This document shows, piece by piece, positions 1-8,412 of a stretch of DNA of 64,000 nt. Made by a program: the position numbers and the translations under genes. Each line of letters starts with the position of its first letter. Within the stretch, counting starts at the first letter, position 1. The stretch comes from Rothia sp. HMSC078H08 (lineage in GTDB: Bacteria > Actinomycetota > Actinomycetes > Actinomycetales > Micrococcaceae), in the NCBI RefSeq assembly GCF_001808955.1, contig NZ_KV795254.1, positions 1 through 64,000 of the forward strand. Reading direction: 5' to 3'. Under the pieces are notes generated by a model. It had not been told where the DNA came from. It worked only from the letters and a program-made list of their open reading frames with translations, and made no database searches.

Positions 1-105
1 TGTTGTTTGCGTTCACTGTATGGTTTTTGGATAATAACCCTGGGCTTCCTTCGGGAAGTTGAGGCTTTTTATTCGGAAATTTTGAATAACGAAGTTATTC
101 GCTAG
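1..105 (+). other. 23S-5S rRNA spacer
   Basis: Sequence immediately 5' of the 5S rRNA gene. No 23S 3'-end motif is recognised, so the 23S gene presumably ends before the window. The spacer is T-rich with a small ccttcgggaag hairpin (about 48-60), consistent with an rRNA processing stem. Confidence 0.6.
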
Positions 106-223
106 ATTTTCCGTGGTTATAGCAAGAGGGAAACGCCTGGTTCCATTCCGAACCCAGAAGCTAAGACTCTTCGCGCCGATGGTACTGCACTTTTGTGGGT
201 GTGGGAGAGTAGGTCGCCGCGGG
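106..223 (+). rRNA. rrf: 5S ribosomal RNA
   Basis: The stretch matches the conserved bacterial 5S core: the ccgtggttatagc start, the central cattccgaacccagaagc loop, the gccgatggtactgc segment and the gtgggagagtaggtcg 3' part. Length is about 118 nt. It is followed directly by a strong intrinsic terminator, as expected for the last gene of an rRNA operon. Ends are approximate by a few bases. Confidence 0.95.
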
Positions 224-233
224 TTTTTTATTC

Positions 234-269
234 AAGAGGGGAAGACCTTATAGGTCTTCCCCTCTTTTT
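234..269 (+). terminator. rRNA operon terminator
   Basis: Perfect 15-bp stem (aagaggggaagacct / aggtcttcccctctt) with a 3-nt loop, followed by a T run. It lies 10 nt after the 5S gene. Confidence 0.93.
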
Positions 270-546
270 GTGTACCCAAAAACTCTTAGAATGAAAACTC
301 CTGGACGAAAGAAACCTAACTCATCAGAGATGCAGAGGTTTAGAGACTCAGCTGAGAAGCAGAGGAACAGGGGACGCAACCTAGACAGCCTGCCAGCCTT
401 GATGCAGGGGCGACGAGATGGGGAGTTCACAGATCCGCCTGAATGACGAAGCAGAGGGCACGGTGGAGAAACTCTTGGTACCTTAACAACAAGAGCAATC
501 CACATCTCTACCCGAGCGAATAGAGAACACGCAAAGGAGCATCATC

Positions 547-1290
547 ATGGCTGATGAGAAGAGCATCTACGAACGCTGGAGCGAAGAACGCCTCGACCCG
601 CCCTTCCCCAAAGAATGGGGGCTGGATGAAGAAGACGAAGCCGAGTTGCTCTGGCCCATCTGGCCCCTGCTGTTCATGGGTGAATCTGATACTGAGCAGT
701 ACGTAGAAACCATTACCGATTATGTGATGGACGTACTCGGTCTGGAATACGATGGGGAGAACGAAGACAGCAAGCTCTGGGAGAAGCGCGTAGAGGACTA
801 CGTGGAAGAGCTCATCAAGCGTCGTCGTGCCTTTGCTGCTGAGCTGGGCATTACCCCCGAAATGCAGAAGAACTCCAACCTCAACCGTGCCTTCGCAGCG
901 CTGGAAGAAGAAGGAGTCATTGCACGACAGAACTTCACCTGCTGCGGTACCTGCGCATCCGCAGAAATCTGGGACGAAATGGATGATAGCCGTGAATGGA
1001 AGGGATACATCTACTTCCATGAGCAGGACACTGAAAGCCTCGCTGAGAGCGGCGGAACCTACATCGGTTTCGGTTCCTTCCTCGCTTACCCCAGGGACGA
1101 AGAAAAATGGAATACCCTGAGCGATGCGCAGAAGGAAGAGATTAGGGCCCTTCACGAGAAGCTCTCCGCACAGTTGCTGCGAGAGACGGTTATTCCCGTA
1201 CTGGAGAAGCACGGCCTGAGCGTGAAGTGGAATGGTAACTACAACACCCGCCCCTTCATTGGGGGAGTGGAAGTCTACAACATTCCCTAA
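547..1290 (+). CDS. DUF6891-like hypothetical protein
   Basis: 247-residue acidic soluble protein without signal peptide or membrane segment. The central ARQNFTCCGTCASAEI block (about residues 125-140) and the following GYIYFHEQDTE stretch resemble the actinobacterial DUF6891 family, whose function is unknown to me. The CC..C cluster could bind metal, but that is inference. The start is supported by aaggag at 534-539, 7 nt upstream of the ATG. It is monocistronic, between the rRNA operon and a DsbA-like gene. Identification with DUF6891 is from memory of the motif, not a search. Confidence 0.8.
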   Translation: MADEKSIYERWSEERLDPPFPKEWGLDEEDEAELLWPIWPLLFMGESDTEQYVETITDYVMDVLGLEYDGENEDSKLWEKRVEDYVEELIKRRRAFAAELGITPEMQKNSNLNRAFAALEEEGVIARQNFTCCGTCASAEIWDEMDDSREWKGYIYFHEQDTESLAESGGTYIGFGSFLAYPRDEEKWNTLSDAQKEEIRALHEKLSAQLLRETVIPVLEKHGLSVKWNGNYNTRPFIGGVEVYNIP

Positions 1291-1715
1291 CGGCTGGGGA
1301 GCTGAACCGGGTGGGTGCCTCGGCGTAGCTTGTGGCAGGGGAGGAACCTCCCAGAGCTACGAAAGTTTACGAGGAAAATAAGCTGAGAGCGTGAGAATAG
1401 ACATCACAGTATCTCAGTCAGAGTATTAACTAGCCGATAAGGCACCCATTCGGTAGGCTAGACGGGTAGCGCGGTACATCCACACTAGAGAAAAGACAGA
1501 ACCTATCCACATGATAGGAACTGCTCGACATACCTTTCAGTTGCTATACGTAGCAGGAAGCTGAGCTTTAGAACGCCCGGCAGAGATCAGAAGGCGCCGA
1601 GCTCAGACGAGCACTGGCACTCTGAACCTCTGCCCTGATGGGTGCGTACTCCATAAGGAGTAGGCTAGAAGAAGTGGACGAACCGCCACCCATATTCCCA
1701 ACCAAAGGAGCAGGC
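1291..1715. other. 425-bp intergenic region, one hairpin
   Basis: No convincing ORF or RNA gene seen. An inverted repeat lies at 1324-1361 (cgtagct...agctacg outer arms, ggagg/cctcc inner arms) without a T tract. It may be a weak terminator for the upstream gene or a structured leader. Confidence 0.4.
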
Positions 1716-2594
1716 ATGTCGACCGACGCCCGCGAAAAAGCCCGCCAGATTGCGGCCCAGCAGGCCAAGAAGAGCCCCAGCCAGGCAAGCCGCCGCTGGC
1801 TCCAGTTCGGCGTACTCGCCGTGGTCCTCATCATCGTAGGTATCATCGGCTTCGTCGTAGTCAACGGCAACAAGAACACCAAGGTAGCAGAAAGCGGCCC
1901 GGTGCCCTCCAGCGCCAACGAATACGGTGGCATTGTGCTGACCAAGGACGGCATCGTCCAGAACTCCTCCACCCAGGAGACCCGCGACTTCAAGCAGCTC
2001 GCAACCTCGACCTCCTCCGTGACCCCCATGGTCAACGGAACCGCAGCAGCAGTCAACACCCTGCCCCCGGGCGTGCAGACCGCTGAAGAGGCATCCAAGA
2101 ACGGCCAGCCCGTACGCGTGACCATCTTCCAGGACTACAACTGCGTGCACTGTGCAGAGTTTGAGAAGAAGTACGGTGAGGAAATCCAGAAGCTCGTCGA
2201 AGACGGCACCATCACCCTGGAAATCCGTAACCTGACCTTCCTGGACCGTTCCTCGCCCACCGCATACTCCGCACGTAACGCGGCAGCAGCATACTCCGTG
2301 GCAAACCAGGTCAGCACCCACGACTTCCTGAACTACCAGCGTGAGATCTTCACCCACCAGGGCAGCGGCGACATGAACAACCAGCAGATCGCCGACATTG
2401 CTTCGAAGTACCACGCCTCCATCGGCTCCGATATGAACGATGGCAAGTGGCGCCCCTTCGTGGACGTGGTCAACGCTGAATCCGCAAAGAACGGTATTAA
2501 GGGTACCCCCACCGTCTTCGTTGATGGTGACCAGTACACCAGCAACGACTTCAGCACCTTCCTGAAGGAAAAGATCGAAGCTAAGAAGAAGTAA
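1716..2594 (+). CDS. Membrane-anchored DsbA-like thioredoxin-fold protein
   Basis: 292 residues. A short cytoplasmic N-terminus is followed by one membrane helix (about 31-49), a linker and an extracytoplasmic thioredoxin/DsbA domain with active site C143-V-H-C146 (in FQDYNCVHCAEFE) and a likely cis-proline near G-T-P-T-V-F. The family oxidises or isomerises disulfides in secreted proteins. Start: an upstream in-frame ATG at 1638 exists, but the ATG at 1716 has an aaaggag ribosome site (1704-1710) and gives the usual architecture. It stands alone with its own terminator. The precise role (oxidase or isomerase) is not determinable here. Confidence 0.9.
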   Translation: MSTDAREKARQIAAQQAKKSPSQASRRWLQFGVLAVVLIIVGIIGFVVVNGNKNTKVAESGPVPSSANEYGGIVLTKDGIVQNSSTQETRDFKQLATSTSSVTPMVNGTAAAVNTLPPGVQTAEEASKNGQPVRVTIFQDYNCVHCAEFEKKYGEEIQKLVEDGTITLEIRNLTFLDRSSPTAYSARNAAAAYSVANQVSTHDFLNYQREIFTHQGSGDMNNQQIADIASKYHASIGSDMNDGKWRPFVDVVNAESAKNGIKGTPTVFVDGDQYTSNDFSTFLKEKIEAKKK

Positions 2595-2607
2595 CCGCTT
2601 CGATACA

Positions 2608-2648
2608 GGAAAACCCGGTAACCTCCACGCGAGGCTACCGGGTTTTTC
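2608..2648 (+). terminator. Terminator after dsbA-like gene
   Basis: Stem aaaacccggtaacctc / gaggctaccgggttttt around a short cacgc loop, 13 nt after the stop codon. The A-rich 5' side and T-rich 3' side could work both ways. Confidence 0.88.
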
Positions 2649-2810
2649 CATACACGGTGATGAGTACGAGGGGTGGGTGAGCAGCATACAGAGGTGGTGC
2701 TCATAAGGGGTAAAACGAAGGAAACGAACATACTATCACCCCATAATTTAGAAGTATTCTCAACCAAACCCTAAAAGAACAACTAAGCAGACTCAACCAA
2801 GAGAATAAGG

Positions 2811-2816
2811 TACACT
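2811..2816 (+). promoter_or_regulatory. Likely -10 of the tRNA-Thr promoter
   Basis: TACACT fits the actinobacterial TANNNT -10 hexamer and places transcription start a few bases before the mature tRNA. No clear -35 is seen. Confidence 0.4.
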
Positions 2817-2825
2817 GGACAGGTT

Positions 2826-2899
2826 GCCTCCTTAGCTCAGTTGGCCAGAGCATCTGTCTTGTAAACAGAGGGTCACCGGTTCGAATCCGGTAGGGGGCT
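2826..2899 (+). tRNA. tRNA-Thr (anticodon TGT)
   Basis: Complete cloverleaf: acceptor gcctcct/aggggc with a G.T pair, D arm tagctcagttggccagagca, anticodon stem tctgt/acaga around cttgtaa (anticodon 2860-2862), T arm ccggttcgaatccgg. CCA is not encoded. Confidence 0.95.
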
Positions 2900-2902
2900 C
2901 AG

Positions 2903-2955
2903 AAAAATCCTGGTTCGCACCAGCCTCATAGCAGAGGTGCGGATCAGGATTTTAT
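2903..2955 (+). terminator. Terminator after tRNA-Thr
   Basis: Inverted repeat aaaatcctg..tcgcacc / ggtgcg..tcaggatttt with a T-rich end, directly after the tRNA. Confidence 0.75.
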
Positions 2956-3024
2956 TGTACGAGTGTCCTGTAGTGTCTAAGGGACCCGCACTAGCACATC
3001 GACATCCATCCTGAGGAACCGAGA

Positions 3025-5223
3025 ATGTCTGAAACCTCCGGAACCCCGCAGGCTCCCGCCTCGCAGGGAACCTACACCACCGCCCCGCGCAGCATCAAAG
3101 CACGCGAAGCCAGCGACTACCCCCTCGAAGAGTTCATCGAATCGCGAGGATTCCGCCCCGAAATCCAGGGCCTGCGCGCCTTCGCCGTGCTCCTCGTGGT
3201 GCTTTACCATGTCTGGGTCGGCAAAGTCTCCGGCGGCGTGGACGTCTTCCTCTTCATCTCCGCCTTCCTGCTCTCGCTCTCCTTCATGCGCAAGATCAAC
3301 GAAGGCAAACCCCTCAATCTCTTCAGCTACTGGATGCACGTCTTCCAGCGACTGCTACCCGTAGCCACCGTGGTTATCGCGGGTACCACCATTGCGTCCT
3401 TCTTCGTGCTCGCGCCCAGTCGCTGGTCGCAAACCGTAACCGACGCAAGGAGCTCCCTGTTCTACTTCCAGAACTGGAACCTCGCGTTCAGCTCCGTAGA
3501 CTACTACGCCCAAAACGCCTCCGTGAAGTCACCCTTCCAGCACTTCTGGTCGCTCTCCATCCAGGGACAGATCTTCATCATCTGGCCCCTGCTCTTCGCC
3601 GCAGTAGCCTACGTCGTGCACCGATTCCGCGGGAACCTCTTCACCACCGCGGTATTCATCTTCAACACGGTGTTCGTCGCATCCCTGACCTTCTCCATCG
3701 TCGAAACCGACACCAACCAGGGATTCGCCTACTTCGACACCCGCACCCGCCTGTGGGAATTTGCCATCGGCACCCTGCTGGCAATGCTCACCCTCAAGTG
3801 GAAGGCACCCGAAAAGGCTCGAGTGGTTATGGGCTGGGTCGGTATCATCGGTCTGGTCACCTGTGGCGCAATCCTGCCCGTTGAACGAGCATTCCCCGGC
3901 TACCTGGCGCTCTGGCCCGTGATCTCCGGTGCGCTCGTCATCATGGCAGGCCGCACCAACAGCCGCTGGGGCATCGATCGACTGCTGGTCTCCGCACCCC
4001 TGCAGAACCTCGGCAACATCTCCTACGCCCTGTACCTGGTGCACTGGCCCATCCTCATCCTCTACAGCAGCGCCGTCGGTACCTCCCGCGTGAACTTCAT
4101 CGAAGGTGCTGTCATCATCCTTACCTCCATCGGCCTGGCATGGTTGCTCATCCGCTTCGTCGAGAAGCCGCTGCGCTACCGCAAGGACCCCTTCGTACCC
4201 TGGCTCATGATGAAGATGCGCTTCAAGACCATCTTCTCGGTCAAGACCTGGGCAGACCAGCTCGCCTTCATCCTCGCGATCTTCCTGGTCGCAGGTGTAC
4301 CCCTGGTAGCCGCACAGGCATGGGTAGGCTACCGCAACACCCAGTCCGAGCAGAACGCCGAACTGCAGGTACAGACCGCCAGCGAAAACTACCCCGGCGC
4401 CCGCGCTATCGGCGGCGCCCAGCAGGGACTCATTGACAACCCCATCCCCTCCGGTGGTGACGTCAAAACCCAGTTCGACGGACTGAGCGACCCCTGCGTT
4501 GGCAGCTTCGCGCCCTCCGACCCGGCACTCGCCAAGTACTGCAGCCTGCAGAAGTACGGACCCGAGGACGCACCGCTGACCATGGTCATCGGTAACTCCC
4601 ACGCCGAACAGGCGCTGAGCATCTTCAAGCCCATCGCAGAACAGACCAAAACCAACCTGCAGACCTACCTGCTCGGTGGCTGCCAGTACCCGGTCCGCGC
4701 CGTCAACGCCAGCAACGAATGCTCGGAATTCAACACCAAGATGACCGAGGAAATTCTCAAGCGTAAGCCGCAGACCGTGGTGCTCATCGCCACCGTTGCC
4801 CAGGCACGCTCGAACGACGAACGAGTCGACCCGAGCCTCGATGAGACGGTCCGCCGCCTCACCGAAGCAGGAGTCCAGGTCATTGGCCTGCGCGATAACC
4901 CGCGCTTCGAGTACAACATCTACGAATGCGCTCAGAAGGCCGGCGCCGACAAGAGCTCCTGCGCACGACCCGCAAGCGACAAGTACGCCGCAGAAAACCC
5001 TGCAAAGGAAATCTTCGACAAGTACCGCAACCAGGGTGCCGTCATGGTGGACCTGAAGGACGTGTACTGCCCGGACGGCATGTGCAGCCCCGTGGTTGGA
5101 AACATCTACGTCTACATCGATGACAACCATGTCTCCAAGACCTACAGCCGCACCATGGCTCAGGAAGTCTTCCAGCGTGCAGCGGAAGGCGGCTGGCTCG
5201 TCAACGGAAAAGTGAACTTCTAA
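3025..5223 (+). CDS. OafA/YrhL-type O-acyltransferase with C-terminal SGNH domain
   Basis: 732-residue polytopic membrane protein of the acyltransferase-3 family. The family R-x-x-x-x-x-x-R and Y-H signature is seen in FRPEIQGLRAF...VVLYH (about 43-62). About ten membrane helices follow, then an extracytoplasmic SGNH domain from about residue 450. Catalytic blocks seen are V-I-G-N-S-H-A (about 521-527; N replaces the usual D of GDSH) and D-D-N-H (about 700-703). Known members O-acetylate cell-wall or surface polysaccharides; the substrate here is unknown. GAGGAA before the ATG supports the start. Monocistronic, with a long inverted repeat after the stop. Confidence 0.92.
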   Translation: MSETSGTPQAPASQGTYTTAPRSIKAREASDYPLEEFIESRGFRPEIQGLRAFAVLLVVLYHVWVGKVSGGVDVFLFISAFLLSLSFMRKINEGKPLNLFSYWMHVFQRLLPVATVVIAGTTIASFFVLAPSRWSQTVTDARSSLFYFQNWNLAFSSVDYYAQNASVKSPFQHFWSLSIQGQIFIIWPLLFAAVAYVVHRFRGNLFTTAVFIFNTVFVASLTFSIVETDTNQGFAYFDTRTRLWEFAIGTLLAMLTLKWKAPEKARVVMGWVGIIGLVTCGAILPVERAFPGYLALWPVISGALVIMAGRTNSRWGIDRLLVSAPLQNLGNISYALYLVHWPILILYSSAVGTSRVNFIEGAVIILTSIGLAWLLIRFVEKPLRYRKDPFVPWLMMKMRFKTIFSVKTWADQLAFILAIFLVAGVPLVAAQAWVGYRNTQSEQNAELQVQTASENYPGARAIGGAQQGLIDNPIPSGGDVKTQFDGLSDPCVGSFAPSDPALAKYCSLQKYGPEDAPLTMVIGNSHAEQALSIFKPIAEQTKTNLQTYLLGGCQYPVRAVNASNECSEFNTKMTEEILKRKPQTVVLIATVAQARSNDERVDPSLDETVRRLTEAGVQVIGLRDNPRFEYNIYECAQKAGADKSSCARPASDKYAAENPAKEIFDKYRNQGAVMVDLKDVYCPDGMCSPVVGNIYVYIDDNHVSKTYSRTMAQEVFQRAAEGGWLVNGKVNF

Positions 5224-5231
5224 AGTTCGCC

Positions 5232-5296
5232 GATATAGCGGATCCCCCGTGCTGTTCTACAGAAGTGTGAACGGTTCGGGGGATTCGCTATATTCT
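5232..5296 (+). terminator. Long inverted repeat after acyltransferase gene
   Basis: 17-bp arms atatagcggatcccccg / cgggggattcgctatat with one G.T pair and a loop of about 27 nt. Probable terminator, though no T run follows. Its 3' arm lies just upstream of the iron box of the next gene. Confidence 0.6.
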
Positions 5297-5305
5297 GACC
5301 CGAAA

Positions 5306-5324
5306 TTAGGATAGGCTAAGTTAG
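5306..5324 (+). promoter_or_regulatory. IdeR/DtxR iron box
   Basis: ttaggataggctaagttag matches 15 of 19 positions of the DtxR/IdeR consensus TTAGGTTAGSCTAACCTAA (from memory). It overlaps a plausible -10 (taggat) and lies 38 bp before the ABC ATPase start, so iron-replete repression is predicted. Confidence 0.75.
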
Positions 5325-5362
5325 GAGGCTCCCGGGAAAAGCCTTAGAGAAGAAAGGACGCC

Positions 5363-6193
5363 ATGAAAGAAATCACCGAACGCACCCTCAAAGTAGAGAA
5401 CGTCAGCCTCGGCTACGGCGAAACCACCATCGTCAAAGACCTCTCCCTCGAATTCCCGAAGGGCAAAGTTACCGCCATCATCGGCCCCAACGGCTGCGGT
5501 AAATCCACCCTGCTACGCGGTGTCTCCCGACTACTCAAGCCGCTCAACGGCGACTTCACCCTCGACGGCAAACCCACCCACGAATACTCCATGAAGGGCT
5601 TCGCCCGCATGGTTGGGCTCATGCCCCAGCATCCCATCGCCCCCGAAGGAATTACCGTAGCCGACCTCGTCTCCCGAGGACGCTACCCCTACCAGGGACT
5701 CTTCAAACGCAATAGCGCCGAAGATGATGAGGCGGTCGCCTGGGCACTAGAAGCCACCGACACCATGTCCCTCGCCGAACGACAGGTCACCGAACTCTCT
5801 GGCGGCCAACGTCAGCGCGTCTGGATTGCCATGGCGCTCGCCCAAGAAACCGACATCCTACTGCTGGACGAGCCGACCACGTACCTCGACCTGGCACACC
5901 AGGTGGAGCTACTCGACCTACTCTCGGACCTCAACGAGCAACGCGGCACCACCATGATCATGGTGCTGCACGAGTTGAACCTCGCCGCCCGAGTCGCCGA
6001 TTACCTCGTCGCGATGAAGGACGGCTCCATCGTCGCTCAAGGCGAAGCACACGACGTGCTCACCCGTGAGAACCTGCACACCATTTTCGGTCTGAAAGCA
6101 GAGGTCGCCGATCCGTTTAACGACGGCAGCGTCGTGGTTGTTCCGCATCCCCGGAGTGCGTCCACCGTTGCCGGTTCAGCTGTCGCATCCTAA
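5363..6193 (+). CDS. Iron-siderophore type ABC transporter ATPase (FepC/FecE-like)
   Basis: 276 residues, a single ABC domain: Walker A GPNGCGKST (about 41-49), Q-loop in MPQHP, signature LSGGQRQR (about 145-152), Walker B ILLLDEPT, then the H-loop. The LLRGVSRLLKP and LARGRYPYQGLF-type segments are typical of ferric-siderophore/haem/cobalamin importer ATPases. No permease or binding-protein gene lies nearby, so it probably serves permeases encoded elsewhere. The iron box immediately upstream supports an iron role. An iron-siderophore substrate is inferred from family and regulation. Confidence 0.92.
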   Translation: MKEITERTLKVENVSLGYGETTIVKDLSLEFPKGKVTAIIGPNGCGKSTLLRGVSRLLKPLNGDFTLDGKPTHEYSMKGFARMVGLMPQHPIAPEGITVADLVSRGRYPYQGLFKRNSAEDDEAVAWALEATDTMSLAERQVTELSGGQRQRVWIAMALAQETDILLLDEPTTYLDLAHQVELLDLLSDLNEQRGTTMIMVLHELNLAARVADYLVAMKDGSIVAQGEAHDVLTRENLHTIFGLKAEVADPFNDGSVVVVPHPRSASTVAGSAVAS

Positions 6194-6270
6194 GAAACCC
6201 CCGCTCATATCTGATGAAGCGCCCATAACAGTGGGATACTGGAAAGTAGGACGCACCGAAAGCTAAGCGA

Positions 6271-6307
6271 AGAAGCCGGTACACCGCGCGGGTGTGCCGG
6301 CTTCTTC
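6271..6307 (+). terminator. Terminator after ABC ATPase gene
   Basis: Stem agaagccggtacacc / ggtgtgccggcttct around gcgcg. Confidence 0.85.
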
Positions 6308-6351
6308 CACAGAAGGGTCATTCTCTATAGAGGCCCGGAAAGAAGAACACA

Positions 6352-7164
6352 ATGACGACCCCGCTCCTAGACTCCAACGGCAAGCTCAACGGTGAATCAG
6401 TACGCTACGTGGCAATCGGCGACTCCTTCACCGAAGGTGTGGGCGACGTTGACCGCCGCCGCCCTAACAGCCTGCGCGGCTGGGCAGACCGCGTTGCCGA
6501 AGGCATCGGTGCAGTAGACCCGCAGGCGCAGTACGCAAACCTTGCTATCCGCGGCCGCCTGCTCGGTCCCATCCTGGATGAACAGCTGCCTCGAGCCCTG
6601 GACCTCTGCCCCAATATCGTTACCTTCTACGGCGGCGGTAACGATATCATGCGCCCCAACGTTGATATCGATCAGCTCATGACCCGCGTCGACGAAGCCT
6701 TCGCAGCCATGCGCGCCCAGGACATCACGATTCTGACCGTTACGGGCTTGGATGTGCAGGGTCAGGGCCCCTTCGCCCGCACCCGCGGCCGCACCGCCAC
6801 CTACAACGAGCTACTGCGCGGTATCGCCGAGGATCACGGCGTGCACATTATCGACTACTGGCGCTGGACTGACTTCCTCGATTGGCGTCTGTGGGCTGAC
6901 GACCGCCTGCACATGAACGACCTCGGCCACGAACGCTTCGCATCCCGCGTGCTGGCACAGCTCGGCCTGCCCGGCGTGGTGACCGAATCGGTACTGCCCC
7001 CGGAGGTGCAGCTGACTGCTCGCGAGAAGATCGAGCAGGAGGCGCGCTGGGTTCGCGAGTTCGCCCTGCCGTGGATTGGTCGCCGCCTGAAGGGTACGAG
7101 CTCCGGTGACGGCGTGAGCCCCAAGTACCCGGAGTGGGTGCCCGCGGCAAGCCTGAATAATTAG
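6352..7164 (+). CDS. SGNH/GDSL-family hydrolase
   Basis: 270 residues, no signal peptide. Block I has I-G-D-S-F-T-E-G (nucleophile S25), block III is G-G-G-N-D-I (about 94-99), and D-D-R-L-H-M-N (about 183-189) supplies the catalytic Asp and His. This class includes esterases, lipases and acetyl-hydrolases of intracellular or wall substrates; the substrate cannot be told. Start ATG with ggaaagaag upstream. Single gene. Confidence 0.88.
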   Translation: MTTPLLDSNGKLNGESVRYVAIGDSFTEGVGDVDRRRPNSLRGWADRVAEGIGAVDPQAQYANLAIRGRLLGPILDEQLPRALDLCPNIVTFYGGGNDIMRPNVDIDQLMTRVDEAFAAMRAQDITILTVTGLDVQGQGPFARTRGRTATYNELLRGIAEDHGVHIIDYWRWTDFLDWRLWADDRLHMNDLGHERFASRVLAQLGLPGVVTESVLPPEVQLTAREKIEQEARWVREFALPWIGRRLKGTSSGDGVSPKYPEWVPAASLNN

Positions 7165-7405
7165 GCTGAAGAACTAGGCTCGCGGGGGCTCACGATACGG
7201 CGTAGAACCCTAGCTAGAACTGTATCGGTAGGGGAGTGCTCTGCGCCGTATCTGCCCCATACTTGTGTCGTATCTACACCGTAACGGAGCGGGGCAAAGC
7301 GGCCGTATCCGCACCGCGACGAGCCCTTAAACTGCCCTTTAAAACCGGGGCGGAAGCGTTAAAACGAGAGTTAAAAGCTCTTTAAGCGCGTGTTTAAGTC
7401 TGTTT

Positions 7406-7451
7406 AACAGCCCTGCGCACACCGTCAGAAGCGGTGACGCGGGGCTGTTTT
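7406..7451 (+). terminator. Orphan intrinsic terminator
   Basis: Arms aacagccctgcg / cggggctgttt enclosing a second stem caccg/cggtg, ending in T4. It lies about 240 bp after the SGNH hydrolase stop, so it either ends a long 3' UTR or an unannotated small RNA. Confidence 0.7.
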
Positions 7452-7551
7452 CGGCTTAAATCCGGCTTAAGCTGTTAATCTCACAACATGAATTTCAACG
7501 GTGTAATTTATCCCCGGTCACATAGAGAACGCCCGTTCTTAAATCAGTGCA

Positions 7552-7575
7552 TTAACGCCTGACTAGGGGCGTTAA
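7552..7575. repeat. Palindrome ttaacgcc-N8-ggcgttaa
   Basis: 8-bp perfect arms about 25 bp upstream of the predicted rpmB promoter. A candidate operator. Confidence 0.45.
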
Positions 7576-7599
7576 AGAATTCCTTAAAAACATCTGGAC

Positions 7600-7627
7600 T
7601 TGCAAAAACATCCATTTTTGGTAGAAT
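7600..7627 (+). promoter_or_regulatory. Predicted promoter of the rpmB operon
   Basis: -35 ttgcaa (7600-7605), 16-bp spacer, -10 tagaat (7622-7627). It implies a leader of about 365 nt before rpmB. Confidence 0.6.
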
Positions 7628-7633
7628 AGGTAG

Positions 7634-7999
7634 GTATGTTTGCCGCCCGACGGCAGGCGTGCATCCGCGAATCGCGTGCCTCGCTTAAACGAGGCGCAAT
7701 CGGCTCAGAACACCGAGATTCCGCGGATTTTTAAGGCAAAATCCGGCGTGCAGGCTTGCACGAACCCCCGTATTTACCTAGAATTTAACGCTGTTCGTAG
7801 TGGTGGAAACGCCTCTCGACACTAATAAGCTTCACCGTTTTTCCCGCGGCGGGGATCGATGCGTGGCCTCTCACCCACGTGACGATCTCAAACACTCTAG
7901 CCCGGCGAATAACCCGGTGCTTCTACATTGGTGGCGGGACGCTCACGAGTAACATCGACTGCGTACCGTCATAAAAGTCAATCAATAAAGGAGTGAAAC
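7634..7999 (+). other. Long structured 5' leader of rpmB-rpmG-rpsN
   Basis: About 365 nt between the predicted start and rpmB, with several small hairpins (cctcg-cttaaa-cgagg near 7680, gtgca-ggct-tgcac near 7750). No known ribosomal-protein leader class is recognised. An in-frame TTG-initiated stretch at 7640 is judged spurious. Confidence 0.4.
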
Positions 8000-8236
8000 A
8001 TGGCAGCAGTCTGCCAGGTGACCGGAGCTGTTCCCGGCTTTGGACACAGCATTTCGCACTCGCATCGCCGCAACAAGCGTCGATTCGACCCGAACGTTCA
8101 GAAGAAGACCTACTGGGTTCCTTCGCTGCGTCGTAAGGTAACCCTGAACGTGTCCGCTAAGGGCATCAAGGTTATCGATGCTCGTGGCATCGATGCCGTT
8201 GTTGCAGAAATCATCGCACGCGGGGAGAAGATCTAG
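8000..8236 (+). CDS. rpmB: 50S ribosomal protein L28
   Basis: 78 residues. MAAVCQVTG...[19 protein letters not shown], with the WVPSLRRKV and [15 protein letters not shown] segments, is the zinc-free (C-) form of L28. aaggag precedes the ATG. First gene of rpmB-rpmG-rpsN, 3 nt before rpmG. In some actinobacteria C- paralogues are Zur-regulated back-ups; here no Zur box is visible. Confidence 0.97.
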   Translation: MAAVCQVTGAVPGFGHSISHSHRRNKRRFDPNVQKKTYWVPSLRRKVTLNVSAKGIKVIDARGIDAVVAEIIARGEKI

Positions 8237-8239
8237 TAA

Positions 8240-8410
8240 ATGGCATCCAAGGCTAAGGACCTCCGTCCTATCATCAAGCTCAAGTCCACTGCTGGCACCG
8301 GTTACACCTACGTGACCCGTAAGAACCGCCGCAACAACCCCGACCGTATGGTGCTGAAGAAGTACGACCCCGTCGTTCGCAAGCACGTTGACTTCCGAGA
8401 GGAGCGCTAA
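8240..8410 (+). CDS. rpmG: 50S ribosomal protein L33 (cysteine-free)
   Basis: 56 residues, starting [19 protein letters not shown] and containing [13 protein letters not shown]. It matches L33 and carries none of the four zinc cysteines. It starts 3 nt after the rpmB stop and ends 2 nt before the rpsN start, so translation is coupled. Confidence 0.97.
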   Translation: MASKAKDLRPIIKLKSTAGTGYTYVTRKNRRNNPDRMVLKKYDPVVRKHVDFREER

Positions 8411-8412
8411 GA

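Larger units (their letters stand above)
7165..7599. other. Non-coding region with TTAA array, terminator and palindrome
   Basis: No supported ORF. TTAA tetramers recur at 7327, 7339, 7359, 7371, 7382, 7394 and 7404 (mostly 10-12 bp apart), then 7456, 7467 and 7475. An isolated intrinsic terminator follows the first group, and an ttaacgcc/ggcgttaa palindrome lies at 7552-7575. Confidence 0.5.

Noticed and set aside
7640..7825. 61-codon frame in the rpmB leader
   Set aside because: TTG start, no ribosome site, lies inside the predicted structured leader, and composition is not coding-like.
7400..7999. Zur operator upstream of rpmB
   Set aside because: No palindrome of the TGAAAATGATTTTCA type is visible.
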